From Takakia lepidozioides (lineage: Eukaryota > Streptophyta > Takakiopsida > Takakiales > Takakiaceae), in NCBI GenBank assembly GCA_030704615.1, contig CM060731.1, positions 45,012,001 to 45,076,000 of the forward strand: 64,000 nucleotides of DNA. The letters are read 5' to 3'. The notes under the pieces are model-generated. The model was not told the origin of the DNA. It did no database searches and saw only the letters and a list, made by a program, of their open reading frames with translations. The first letter of the stretch is position 1. Every line of letters begins with the position of its first letter. A program made the position numbers and the translations under genes. Shown here one piece after another: positions 23,230 through 34,136 of this stretch.

Positions 23230-26115
23230 TTCTACGACACCACATCAGCTCTGACAATGTTGCCATGGGCCTCTTTGCCCTTTTCCAGGGCTGCCAAGCT
23301 TGCACACGCACTGCAACCGCACACAAACCTGATCAGCCCAAAACCAATGGCCAACCTCTCACTGTGGTGGCAAAGAGAAAATTCCTTTTCCTCCTCCCCG
23401 CCTCCTTTCATCTGCCCAGACAATCTTCTCAGCTCAGCATGGATTTCCTTAATTGGGATGCAACTTGTCATCTACAGCAAGGTGTGCACCTTGTTGCCAA
23501 CCCCAATCCAGCAGCGACCTGGCTGCTTTCTAACCCCTCTGACCTTCATCGTTCTTCTCACCTTTGCAGTATCATCCCACCTGCCAGCTGCAGCATACAT
23601 GTTTGATACCAACACATAAGTCACGGCATCTTGTTCATCCCATTTGAGGATAGATGCTGCCACACGTTCAGCCATCTCCACATTGCCATGGATTCTGCAG
23701 GCACCAAGCACGGCCTTCCACACCACAAGATCTGGATTGATTGGCATCTTATTAATCAGATCCACTGCCTCATCCAGTTGTCCCGCACGTCCAAGAAGGT
23801 CCACCAGCCAAAGTGCTTTACTGTCGGAGTGACACCATGATCTTGATTTCCTTCATTCAGTAGGCCAGTGTGGCTGCATGCAGAGAGAACACATATAAAG
23901 GTGAGACTGTCCGGCTTCAAGCTTCTTTTGCATTTCCTTCAAATAGCTGCAGGACCTCCCTATGACCATGCTGGGCATATTCTGCGATCATCGTGTTCCA
24001 CGACACCACATTTCGTTCAGCCATATTGTCGAACACTCCCTACGCATCCTCAACGCACCCACATTTGGCATACATGTCCACGAGGGTATTGTTCAGAATC
24101 ACATCTGGTACAATTCTAGCTTTGGTGATGCAACCATGCACCTCTTTGCCCTTTTCCAGGACTGCCAGGCTTGCACACGCACTGCAAAACGCACACAAAC
24201 GCGATGTGGTTGCACTTCACCCCTTCCACCATCATTTGCTCATAGGTCTCCAAGGCCTCCATCCCGCCCCCCTGTAGTGGATACCCTACAAGCATGGCGT
24301 TCCATGACACCAAATCTCGTTCAGCCATATTGTTGAACACTCCCTCCACGTCCTCAATGCCCACATTTGACATGTATGTCCCCAAGGGTGTTGTTCATAA
24401 TCACATCTGGTACAATTCCAGCTTGACGATGCAACCATGGACCTCTTTGCCCTTTTCCAGGGCTGTCAGGCTTGCACAAGCATTGCAAACGCACACAAAT
24501 GTGATGTTGTTGCGCTTCACCCCTTCCCCCATCATTTGCTCATAGGTCTCCAAGGCCTCCATCCCGTGCCCCGCTGTGCATATCCTGCAAGCATGGCGTT
24601 CCATGACACCAATTTCGTTCAGCCATATTGTTGAACACTCCCTCCACATTTGGCATACATGTCCACAGGGTATTGTTCAGAATCACATCTGGTACATTTT
24701 CAGCTGTGACGATGCGACCATGGACCTCTTTGCCCTTTTCCAGGACTGCCAGGCTTGCACACGCACTGCAGACGCACAGAAACTTTATGTGGTTGGGCTT
24801 CACCCCTTCCTCCATCATTTGCTCGTAGGTCTCCACAGCCTCCATCCCGCGCCCCTGCTGTGCATATCCTGCAAGCATGGCGTTCCATGACACCACATCT
24901 TGTTCAGCCATATTGTTGAACACTCCCTCGGCATCCTCAATGCTCCCACAATTGGCATACATGTCCACGAGGGTATTGTTCAGAATGACATCTGGTACAA
25001 TTCCAGCTTTCGCAATGCAACCATGCGCCTCTTTGCACATGCATTGCAAATGCACACAAACGTGATGTGGTTGGGCTTCACCCCTTCCCACATCATTTGA
25101 TCACAGGTCTCCAAAGCCACAATCCCCCCTTGCGTGCCACGACACCACCATCTTGTTCAAACATAGCGTTGAAAACTGCCTTCGCATCCTCTTTCCCCTT
25201 TTCCAGAGCTGCCAGGCTTGCACACGCATTGCAAACGCACACAAACGTGATGTGGTCAGGCTTCACCCCTTCCCCCATCATTTGATCATAGGTCTCCAAA
25301 GCCACCATCCCACGTCCCTGCTATGCATACCCTGCAAGCATCGCATGCCACGACACCACATCTCGTTCAGCCATAGTGTTGAAAACTGCCTTTGCATCCT
25401 TAATGCACTTACATTTCGACCAGGGCAGTGTTCAGAATGACATCTGGTACAATTCCAGCTTTCATGATGTCATCATGGACCTCTTTCCCCTTTTCCAGGG
25501 CTCCCAGGCTTGCACACGAATTGCAAACACAAACGAATGTGATGTGCAACATTTGCTCATAGGTCTCCAAAGCATTCCTACCACACCCATGCTTGGTAAA
25601 TCCTGCCAACATTATATTCCACGTGATCAAAGATGGTCAAGGCATTCTGTGGAGAACCTGGTGAGCATCCATGATGCTCCCACACTTAACATACATGTTG
25701 ACAAGGGTGTTGAGTAGAAAAACATTTGGCGTTAATCACTTAGGATAATGTGAGTGTGCACCTGTTTCCAGCTTCCAGACCTTTCATCTTGATGCACTTA
25801 AGCAAGAGACAGAAGACCTATCTGAATCTGCTTAAATGCCTTGTTAGTTTAAAGTTGTAGAGCCTCTGTCAGTCTGCCTGCCTCACAAAGCATCTTCACA
25901 TGCCCAGCAAAAGAGGCATTGTGGACTCCCTCTTTTGATCCTCTTTCAAAAGCTGTGGTCATGGTTGAGGTGCTTGATTTTATCAACTGTGCCGCTGCAG
26001 CTACTACCTTTACTTGACCATCTACCCATGCAGGTTTCTTGTAGCTATTGATCCACATGGAATCATAGGTAATCTGGAGCTTGAAGTCCAGCCCTCTGGA
26101 TGAACCTGGACCCAC
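23230..26115 (-). pseudogene. PLS-class PPR protein with E domain and truncated DYW domain (decayed)
   Basis: In minus-strand order: an N-terminal segment (26115-25849: YKKPAWVDGQVK...NASFAGHVKMLCEAGRLTEALQL), then about 7 tandem PLS units of about 303 bp (25,640-23,850; GMEALETYEQMMGEGVKPNHITFVCVCNACASLAALEKGKEVHG.IVKAGIVPDVILNNTLVDMYANCGSIEDAEGVFNNMAERDVVSWNAMLAGYAQQ), then an E domain at 23804-23472 (MDLLGRAGQLDEAVDLINKMP...VVWKAVLGACRIHGNVEMAERVAASIL...YVLVSNMYAAAGRWDDTAKVRRTMKVRGVRKQPGRCWIGV), then KEIHAELRRLSGQM and EEEKEFSLCHHSERLAIGFGLI. The last is the start of the DYW deaminase (HSE zinc/catalytic motif). It then jumps into another PPR repeat (ACASLAALEKGKEAHG), so the deaminase CxxC and DYW end are lost. 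Units are split by frameshifts. Intact relatives edit organellar transcripts. Confidence 0.85.
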
Positions 26116-26479
26116 ACTCTATCCCTGCTCCTTCAGCTATCCATGCCTCTGCACAAATCATGCATACTGCATCCTTGCCTTGTTGCTAGCACCTGACAAT
26201 GACAGCCTAGATTTGTTCTAGGAAACACCTAACTCAACTTATCACACTAGTTCCTATGGTCAATTGCATCTGCTACTCTTTGTAATCCAACAAGCATTCA
26301 CCTTTTTGCCTCGATTGTCCCGCCATTGCCTAGGGTCAGAAAAGTATGAGAATTCAACATGAAAATTTAGGGCCAATTCTGATGAGAGGGAAAAACAGGG
26401 TGAAATCTGTTGAAGAAGGTACCTTCATTAGCAGTGCCTGATTTTATCAATTGAGCCGCTGGTGCTGTGGCTTCCAGTT

Positions 26480-27360
26480 CACCATCTACCCATGCAGGTT
26501 TCGTGTAGCTATCCTTCCACAGGGAATCATAGGTAATCTGGAGCTTGAAATTCGGCCCTCTTGGATGAATCTGGACCTACACTCTATCCCTGCTCTTTCA
26601 GCTATCCAGACCTCTGCACAAATCATGCACACATCCTTGCCTTGCTGCAGCTAGCAGCTGACACTGACGCCCTAACCCTACCTACAGTAACATGTCAAAA
26701 TCACTCCAAAACCACCATAGATCCACCAACGAGCTTCTCCTAATCTATGTTATTTGTTTTTGGATACTTTCCTGCTGCCACATCGGCAGTAACTTGTCAA
26801 AGTCACTCCTAACCACCACAGATCCACCCAACGAGCTAACTTGAATTCAAAATGCATCTCAGGGCCGAGTCTGATGAGAGGGTAAAACAGGCAGAAATAG
26901 GTTGAAGAAGAAGGTGCCCTCACCACATTGTCGACCTTGACCTTGTGTCATGACCCATGGAGGATTTGACAGACCATCAACCCAAAGATCCTCTTGTGTG
27001 TGCTGCTTGTGTCCATCGTCAGGAACTGTCGGATTGGTTTGTGAGAACAACCACGGTGCAGCTGAGCAGAGATTGAAACACGGCCTGCTAAGACCAAGCT
27101 CTCTCCCAAGAACCTTGTAAACATCAGGAAGAATACCAAATCATGGTACTAACAGGAGCCAACAGCCCATATTTACATGATGGACAAACTTCTTCACATC
27201 GTACATTAAGAAAAAGCCACACCTTGCGATTGCGGTTGTTGCACCATCGTGAAGGATCTTTACAAAATTCATGCCTGCTCTACTCCGTGCTGCAAATTCA
27301 GGGTCGAGTCTGATGAGCGGGCAAAACAGGCTGAAAGACGTCGAAGAAGGTGCCCTCACC
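26480..27360 (-). repeat. Further copies of PPR-gene 5' and flanking sequence
   Basis: At 26,480-26,600 the PPR-gene 5' segment occurs again (GSRGLDFKLQ-like, minus strand). From 26,740 on, two tandem copies of flanking DNA follow: the CCACATTGTC...GACCTTGTGTCATGACCCATGGAGGATTTGAC block at about 26,920 recurs at about 27,360, and CACACCTTGCGATTGCGGTTG recurs at about 27,220 and 27,650. This matches 12.9-13.5 kb in CACTA-1. No intact gene. Confidence 0.55.
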
Positions 27361-27779
27361 ACATTGTCCTCGACCTTGTGTCATGACCCATCGAGGATTT
27401 GACTGACCACCTCTTGTGTGTGCTGCTTGTGTCTGTAGTCAGGTAATGTCGGATTGGTCTGCGAGAGGATTGGTCTGCGAGAACCACCACGATGCAGCTG
27501 AGCGGGCGGAGATTGAAACACGGCTTGCTAAGACCAAGCCGACTTTCCCAAGAACGTTGTAAACATCAGGAAGAATACCAAATCATGGTACTAAGAGCCC
27601 ACATTTGCAGGATGGACAAACATCTTCACATCGTACATTAAGAAAAACCACACCTTGCGATTGCGGTTGTGCACCCAAGCTATTGCAGATCCTCCCAAGC
27701 AAACACAGCAAAACGATCAAGTCCCATAACTTACTCATCGCTGAACGCAATCTCGCAACCCTAAATCCATTTTGAATTA

Positions 27780-28110
27780 TTTGGATGAATGTGTCGTAGA
27801 TGGATGGATTTTGGGTTTTCCATCAATCTATCCATCCATCCATTTAATTTTCCGTTCATCCAATAGTTGCCAATAAGGTGTTTGCTTTATCGTTCAATCA
27901 TACGTTCATCCAGTGCACACAAATTATATTTCATACGTTCATCCAACAACTACCAGCAAGGCGTTTGTTTATCATTCGTTCAGATAATTCAGTTGTTCTG
28001 TTTTACTAACCTTTCATACGTTCATCCAATAGCTGCCAGCAAGGCGTTTGTTTATCATTCGTTCAGATAATTCAGTTGTTTTGTTTCACTAACCTTAACC
28101 AGCACACGAT
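27780..28110 (+). repeat. Minisatellite of CATACGTTCATCCA units
   Basis: A TCCATCCATC run is followed by about three copies of a 70-85-bp unit containing CATACGTTCATCCA(A/G), TGCCAGCAAGGCGTTTG, TTTATCATTCGTTCAGATAA and TTCAGTTGTT. The last two copies (27,935-28,010 and 28,014-28,092) are nearly identical. Confidence 0.7.
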
Positions 28111-28289
28111 TAGTTTACTATTAATGTGCTGGATTAGTGAAAAAATAGTTAAATGTTTTTACTTCTTATTATCCACGTATATATTGCTATATATAGTTTA
28201 TATATTGTGATTACACATGCCATTGCTTAACTGGTTGTCTCAGTCAGCTCATTTTAGGTAGTCAAAATCTCTCACTACAGTCAAAATTT

Positions 28290-28966
28290 TCACCGAGCCC
28301 ATTGCCAAGTATCCATACCGAGAATGTGTTGGCTGTCTTCAAGTGCATCCCTAGGTACACGGTTTGATATCACGTACTCTGTCAGCAATGCCTCACGTTT
28401 CAGCAGCCGCCCCAGGAGCATCCATGTGACATCTGTCAAACGAATTCTGAAGTATATCAAGGGAACGTTGGGACATCGTATCACGTATGGCCCTAGTGAC
28501 CATCTACACCAACTTATCGTTTACTGTGATGCAGATTTCGCATCAGACCTTGACGACAAGAAATCCAGGTCAGGTTTCATCCTTATGCTAAACACCGAAC
28601 CCGTGGCTTGGGGGGAGCAGGAAGCAGACAAGTACTGCGGTGAGTACCACTGAATCCGAATATGTTGTTGTCTGTCTTGCCACTTAGGAGCTTTTGTGGA
28701 TGCGCAGACTTCTGGCAAGCGTTCGTTCTCCACAACGTATCCCGACAACCTTGTTCTGTGATAATCAGGCAGCGATATGGTTGGTCATCAATCCTGTCTT
28801 CCATCAGAAAACTAAGCACATCGATACGAAGTTCCACAAGACCCGTGACGCTCAACATGATGGTGATATCTCCATCACGTACATACCTACAGCGGATCAG
28901 ATCACAGATTTGCTGACCAAGCCGCTACCCCGAGATCGCTTTGTTCGACTTCGTGACTTAGGATGA
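28290..28966 (+). pseudogene. Ty1/copia polyprotein: RT end and RNase H
   Basis: Reads KYPYRECVG, then (other frame) SLGTRFDITYSVSNASRFSSRPRSIHVTSVKRILKYIKGTLGHRITYG, YCDADFASDLDDKKSRSGFI (copia RNase H YxDADWA...RRS.SG), TESEYVVVCLAT, a TAG stop in place of Lys, ELLWMRRLL, LFCDNQAAIWLVINPVFHQKTKHIDTKFH and ADQITDLLTKPLPRDRFVRLRDLG. A one-base insertion in a G run near 28,612 breaks the frame. A purine-rich tract (GAGTGGGAG) precedes the 3' LTR at 29047. It is the continuation of 20081-21028. Confidence 0.88.
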
Positions 28967-29046
28967 ATGACAATTCCCCTTGACTCCCAGTAACGTACGA
29001 TGTTGAAGTGGGAGACGTGTTAAGTCAACACAGTGCTGAGTGGGAG

Positions 29047-29481
29047 TATTGGATATGTCCACTTCACCATTTAGTGGAAGACCAAGTCAGCACATTGTAA
29101 AGACTTAACACGTAATTGTACACTGAGGGATTGGGGGTTACTGCAGGGTTAGCTAGTGCACGTAACATGTAATCTACATAGCAGCCTCTTCTGGGCGGGA
29201 GAGTAGAGTCAAGGTTTAGACAATCCTGCAAGACTGTTCTCTTCTTGTTCTTGAGAGTGAGTAGTGCGTCATGTGTGAAGGACTGAGGTTTGCCTGAGCT
29301 AAGGTTTAGCAAGAGGCTAAGTAAGTGTATGCTCTGGTACCAAGCCTTTGGTATACAGCATGTAAGTGACTACTTGTTTAATATATTCTGATTGCCTGTC
29401 AAGCAAGTGTGTGGAGTCAGTTTGTAAGAGTTGTGATATGTTAGTACCCTAGGTACTATAGCTATATTGATACTTCCAATA
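29047..29481 (+). repeat. Copia 3' LTR
   Basis: Bounded by TATTGGA (29047) and its inverse TCCAATA (29475-29481), directly after GAGTGGGAG. The usual TG..CA ends have become TA..TA at both termini. The right end abuts truncated gypsy integrase sequence. No 5' LTR partner is visible in the window. Confidence 0.65.
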
Positions 29482-32400
29482 TGTAAGCTCATTGTGAATC
29501 ATAGCAAGATGAGTAGCAAGGTTTTCTACAGCAGGGCTTTCAACAGTCTTCATGTGGAAAGAGTTTGCTCGAGGATAATGACCATAATTCGAAAAAAATG
29601 GAGTTTGCTTGGTCGAAGAATGTATAGTGTTGTTGTAGGCAAACTCAGCCAATGACAGAAGGTCCGTCCAATTATCTTGGTGATAATTTATTGTACAACA
29701 AAGATACTGCTCCAAAATCTGGTTTACACGTTCGGTTTGACCATCAATATGTGGATGATTAGCTGTAGAGAGGTTGATCTTAGTATCCAATATATGAAAT
29801 AATCCCCTCTAGAAATTTGATATGAACTGTGGTCCTCGATCAGATACGATGTCCTTCGGGAGTCCATTAATGCGGTAGATATTATTGAGGAAGAGTCTTG
29901 CAGTTTCCTCGCCGGTAACCGTCTTATTACATGGAATGAAATGTGCCATATTCGTAAAACGATCTACAATAACAAGGATTGAATCGGTGGTCTTGGAAAT
30001 TGGAAGGTCCGTAATAAAGTCCATAGACACGGACGACCATGGGCCCTTGGGAACGGGTAATGGTTGAAGAAGGCCGTAAGGTCGATGTCGTGGTCCCTTC
30101 GCTCTAGCACACGTGTCGCAGAATTTTATAAATTCTTTCACGAGTTTCCACATCTGTGGCCATCAATAGTTCCTGGATATCAATTCCATTGTTTTAATGA
30201 AGCCGAAATGTCCTACAACCGGAAGATCATGACATGTTTGAAGAATTTGAAGTCGTGTAGGTCCTGGAGGTACATAGAGAAGTCCCTTGAAATAAAGTAA
30301 GTCATCTTTGAATTCGAAGTCATTTATAACATGTGGGTTGTCTCGAGGTCGATTTAGTTGACTTCGTAATGTCGTAGCAAATTGGTCGCTCTTCAATGCT
30401 TCCTGAATTTTCTTTATGATCTGTACATCGTCGTAGGTGGACATGGATAGCATATTCAATTGGAGATTTGTTGGTTTCAAAATGATGGATTTCTGTAGGT
30501 CAAAAGCTGCATCCCCTTCTTTTGACGCAAGATACGATCGTCGAGAAAGAACATCTGGTTTTCTTTGAAGATATTCGGGACGGTAGGTTATAACAAAATC
30601 AAACCTTGCTAGTGACATACTCCATCTCGCTTGTCATCGATTCAAAACACGAGCACTTATAAAATACTCGAGGTTTTTGTGATCGGTATAGACTGTGACC
30701 TTATGTTTAGCTCCCTCCAATAGATGACGCCACTCCTCAAAAGCATCGATAATCACTAGAAGTTCTTTGTCATGGATTTTATAATTGGTCTCCGCAGCGG
30801 AAAATTTGCGAGAACAAAAACCAACAGGGTGAAGTCGGCCATCTGTACCGTATTGAGATAGTACCGCGCCAAGTGCAAAGTCCGATGCATTTGCTTCCAA
30901 AAAGAATGGTTTAGATGGGTCTACATGTACCAGTATTGGAGCCGTTGTAAATGTCTGCTTCAGCCTTTCAAATGCTTGGTCGGCCTTCTCGTCCTATACA
31001 AATTTGTCCTTCTCTGTGAGTCGTGTCAATGGTGTAGCAATTTTGGAGTAGTCCTTGATGAAGATTCTATAGAAATTTGCAAATTCTAGAAAACAATGTA
31101 CATCTCGGACCGAAGTTGGTTTAATCCACTTGATGGTGGTTTGTATTTTATTCTGATCCGTAAAGACTCATTTGTCGGAAATAATGTAGCCCAAAAATTT
31201 GACTTCAAAGTGGGGAGAAAGACATTTTTCCAACTTGGCGTATAGTCCTTTTTCCTTCAATTTATCAAGGACTAGGCGTACATGACAACCATGTTTTTCT
31301 TCATTCTGTGAAAATATCAAAATGTCGTCCAAATAGATGACTACAAAGTCATCTAAAAATTCTCGAAAGATGTCATTCATCATGTGTTGAAAAATTGCTG
31401 GAGCATTTGTAAGACCGAAAGACATAACACTGTATTCGAAATGTCCGTACCTTGTGCGAAAAGCAGTCTTCCATTCGTTTTTTTTTTTTATTCGTACAAG
31501 GTTGTAAGCTCATCTCAAGTCGAACTTTGTGAAAAAATTTGCTCGTCCAAGTTGTTCGAGGAGTTCAGAAACCAGCGGTAGTGGGTAACGATTTTTTATA
31601 GTGACTTTGTTGAGCCCATGATAGTCCACACACATGCGTAATGATCTGTCATTCTTCTTCATAAATAAGATAGGTGCTCCCGCGGGTGATTTCGAATGTC
31701 GAATAAAATTCTTTGACAAATTTTCATCAATGTATTCGCGTAAAGCAGTCAGCTCCATCTGAGATAAATTGTAGATTGGGCCGAACGGTGGTTGAGCTCA
31801 TTCTTGCAACTCAATTGCACAATCATAAGGTCGATGTTCTGGCAACATGTCTGCATTTTTCTTTTCAAAGACATCCTTGAAATCTTGATATTGAGTGGGT
31901 AATGTCGAAGTACCTTGGTCTGTTGTGGTTTTGATCGGAGTCGCATAAAGTGCAAATGTCGCGTCTTTCTTCGTAGCTCTCATGAAGGCTCTAGTTCTAA
32001 GAAACAGGGTTGAATACCTTTAGTACTTTTGCATTTTTGTCTTGCCGAAATTTTTCGTGATCGCCAGTCGATGTCAGGATTATGAAGTACAAACCAGGGA
32101 AGTCTTAGGATCACATGATTCGTTGGAGATTGGATGACATTGAAAACAATCTGTGATGCTTGATTTTTAAGCTTCACTTCAAGGGGTCGAGTTTCATGGT
32201 CAATATTTCCTAATGCTAACAATCGTCCATCGATGACTTCAACAGGGGCCGAGAATTTCTTTCTTACGAGCGTTAAATTATATTGCTTCATATAGTCTTT
32301 GTCAATAAAAACACGCTGAAGCGCCCGAGTCCAAAAGTGCTTCTACGGAGATATCTCGATTTTGCATCCTGATCTTTACTGGAACTGTGAAACAAAGTAC

Positions 32401-33512
32401 AGGGTCTGGAGGTAGAAAAAGATTTTTTTTTTAGTAAGGAATTTGGGGGGTCCAGCCGCATGGTCCCTACTGTGACTAGACATCTTCGTTTTTTGACCTC
32501 CTCGTATCGAACACTTGAGTTGTGCCCGAGCTTTGAATCTTCTCTTGTTAGGGCAGTTTAATGTCATGTGATCATCTTTTCCACAATAAAGGCATAATCC
32601 ATTTGAGCGTCGTCTTTGTTTTTCTTGTGGAGTCAATGGCTTGAATCGGACAACATCAATTTGTATATGATCATTACCGGATGTCTGATGAATCGTTGAG
32701 TTTGATGCCGTAGTAGCAGCGGCATGGTGCGTCGTCGACCATCTAGATCGCTTCTCTTGATGTCTTTCGAACAAACGATTATCGCATGCAATGACTTAGG
32801 TGATGAATTCGCTCAGTGTACTCACGTTTGGCATTATCAACAACAAATCTTTTACATCCTCTTTTAGGCCACATCGAAAGTGACTAATGAGACTCTTCTC
32901 ATTCCAGTCGAGATCACACACAAGTTGTCGAAATTCGGCAGCATAAACGGAAGCTGGACGTGCTCATTATCAAAGATTTTGCATTTTTATCTCTATAACT
33001 CTCTCTCTATCATTTTCTCCAACCGTTGCAGTGAACTCGGACATGAACGCTTCAAAATTGTATAGTAAATGCGAATTTTTCTCTAGTAGCGGTGCAAACC
33101 AAGATAGGGCAGTGTCTGATAGAAGTGTGCCCACGAATCCCACTTGAATACCTTCATCAAGGTAGCGTTGTGGATGTAGTCGTAGGAACAATCGTACTTG
33201 TTGAACAAAACCGCGAAATCTTGATCTCGTCCTATCAAATTTTTCGGGCATGCTGACTTTTGATTCCCTTGTAATCTGTTGAAAATTTGGAGGAACCGTT
33301 GCAGTAAGATTTGTTGTAGTAGGGACTCGTAAGGTTGAAGATCCATTATTTGACTCCTTCAACTCTGAAATTTGTTGTTGCAAATTGTTGAGAGCGTTGT
33401 CAAGATCTTCAGACTGATCAACTTGTAGTTGGGCAGTAGAGGCACAAAGTTCTTGCATCTGGAGCTGAAAACTATGCAATGTGACAACCATTTCCGCAAA
33501 TGTTCCTTCCAT
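29482..33512 (-). pseudogene. Ty3/gypsy gag-pol (gypsy-1), truncated in integrase
   Basis: In minus-strand order: gag with a coiled coil and retrotransposon-gag core (33512-32376; FVQQVRLFLRLHP.., DTALSWFAPLLE; one zinc knuckle CLYCGKDDHMTLNC); a protease-like region (32291-31980; LRLPWFVLHNPDIDW); RT ([27 protein letters not shown] core in [13 protein letters not shown]); RNase H (LEANASDFALGAVLSQYG; TDHKNLEYF); integrase (CDTCARAKGP; MDFITDLP; IVSDRGPQFISNF; SSTKQTPFFSNYG). Gag is in a different frame from pol, overlapping at about 31,980-31,750. Pol stays in one frame but is crossed by about seven in-frame stops. The remaining integrase and any chromodomain are missing beyond 29482, where a copia LTR abuts. 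Confidence 0.9.
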
Positions 33513-33529
33513 CTTAACTAGCTAAGGAA

Positions 33530-33550
33530 CAAACTTGAGTCTCGCCAAAC
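33530..33550 (-). other. Putative primer-binding site of gypsy-1
   Basis: Immediately inside the 5' LTR the minus strand reads GTTTGGCGAGACTCAAG. A tRNA 3' end of type ...CTCGCCA would pair with TGGCGAG. The tRNA identity is not determined. Confidence 0.4.
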
Positions 33551-34136
33551 TGTCAAGGACAAGAACATGACTGAACACAAACAAGATATCAGACTAGAAG
33601 TATAAGACTAGACAAGAAGTCAAGGTCGGCGTGGCCGTATGCACGATGAGTAAATAGGAATCAAGACGATCTTTATGACAATGAACAAGAGTACAAGATA
33701 TTGGAACACGACTTGTATATTGGAATGCTGGAAACTGGACTCGAATACCAGATACTGGAAACTGGGCTAGAGTACTGGGAACTGGAAACAATAGTAGCTT
33801 GAACTGGTATTGGCGAGACTGAAGAGTGCCCAGTCTCGCCTCCTACATATACTCGCTACTAAGAAGCTTCCCTAAGAAGCTTCCCCTATGGAGGTTTCTT
33901 GATGGAGAAGCTTCCTTAAACAAATGAGGTATCTTGATGGAGAAGTTTCATCCAAAAGAAGCTTCCTGAGCAGTTTCCCAAGTTATTCTTGGTAATTTGG
34001 TAAATCCCCGGTAACTTGGTAAGTAATGGTAAATCATGGTAAATCACGGTAAGTAATGGTAACTTTTGGTAACATGGTAACTTGGTAACTTCTGGTATTT
34101 ACTCCTGGTAAGTTCTTCTGGGCTATGTCCGTGACA
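33551..34136 (-). repeat. gypsy-1 5' LTR, 586 bp
   Basis: Runs from TGTCACGGACA (34136, minus strand) to CCTTGACA (33551). It contains repeated GGTAA(C/T) motifs, AAGCTTCC blocks, and a TATA-like GAGTATATGTAGGAGG near 33,850. The same LTR occurs split at 1668-14507 and as a fragment at 488-593. The flank ACGTA lies just outside at 34137-34141 (minus strand). Confidence 0.9.

Larger units (their letters stand above)
21036..28285. mobile_element. Inserted block carrying a PPR gene, with a CACTA-like left end
   Basis: The block interrupts the copia element. Its left edge reads CACTACAATACAAGCTGGGC, like a CACTA terminus, and is followed at 21,230-21,420 by repeated GACGTGG / GTAGTGAGTGG / AAGTGGTTTAACTG motifs resembling subterminal repeats. 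I could not find the matching right end near 28,262-28,290, and about 360 bp of copia RT are gone. It may therefore be a CACTA with a deleted right terminus, or a rearrangement. The content is PPR pseudogene sequence. Confidence 0.4.

Noticed and set aside
22244-25285. Plus-strand frames rich in His/Pro/Leu (e.g. LHPFPHHLL repeats)
   Set aside because: They are antisense shadows of the minus-strand PPR repeats and recur with the same 303-bp period.
21036-28285. A complete third CACTA element
   Set aside because: Only a left-end-like CACTACAA and subterminal motifs are present; no inverse right end or 3-bp duplication could be located, so only a tentative block is listed.
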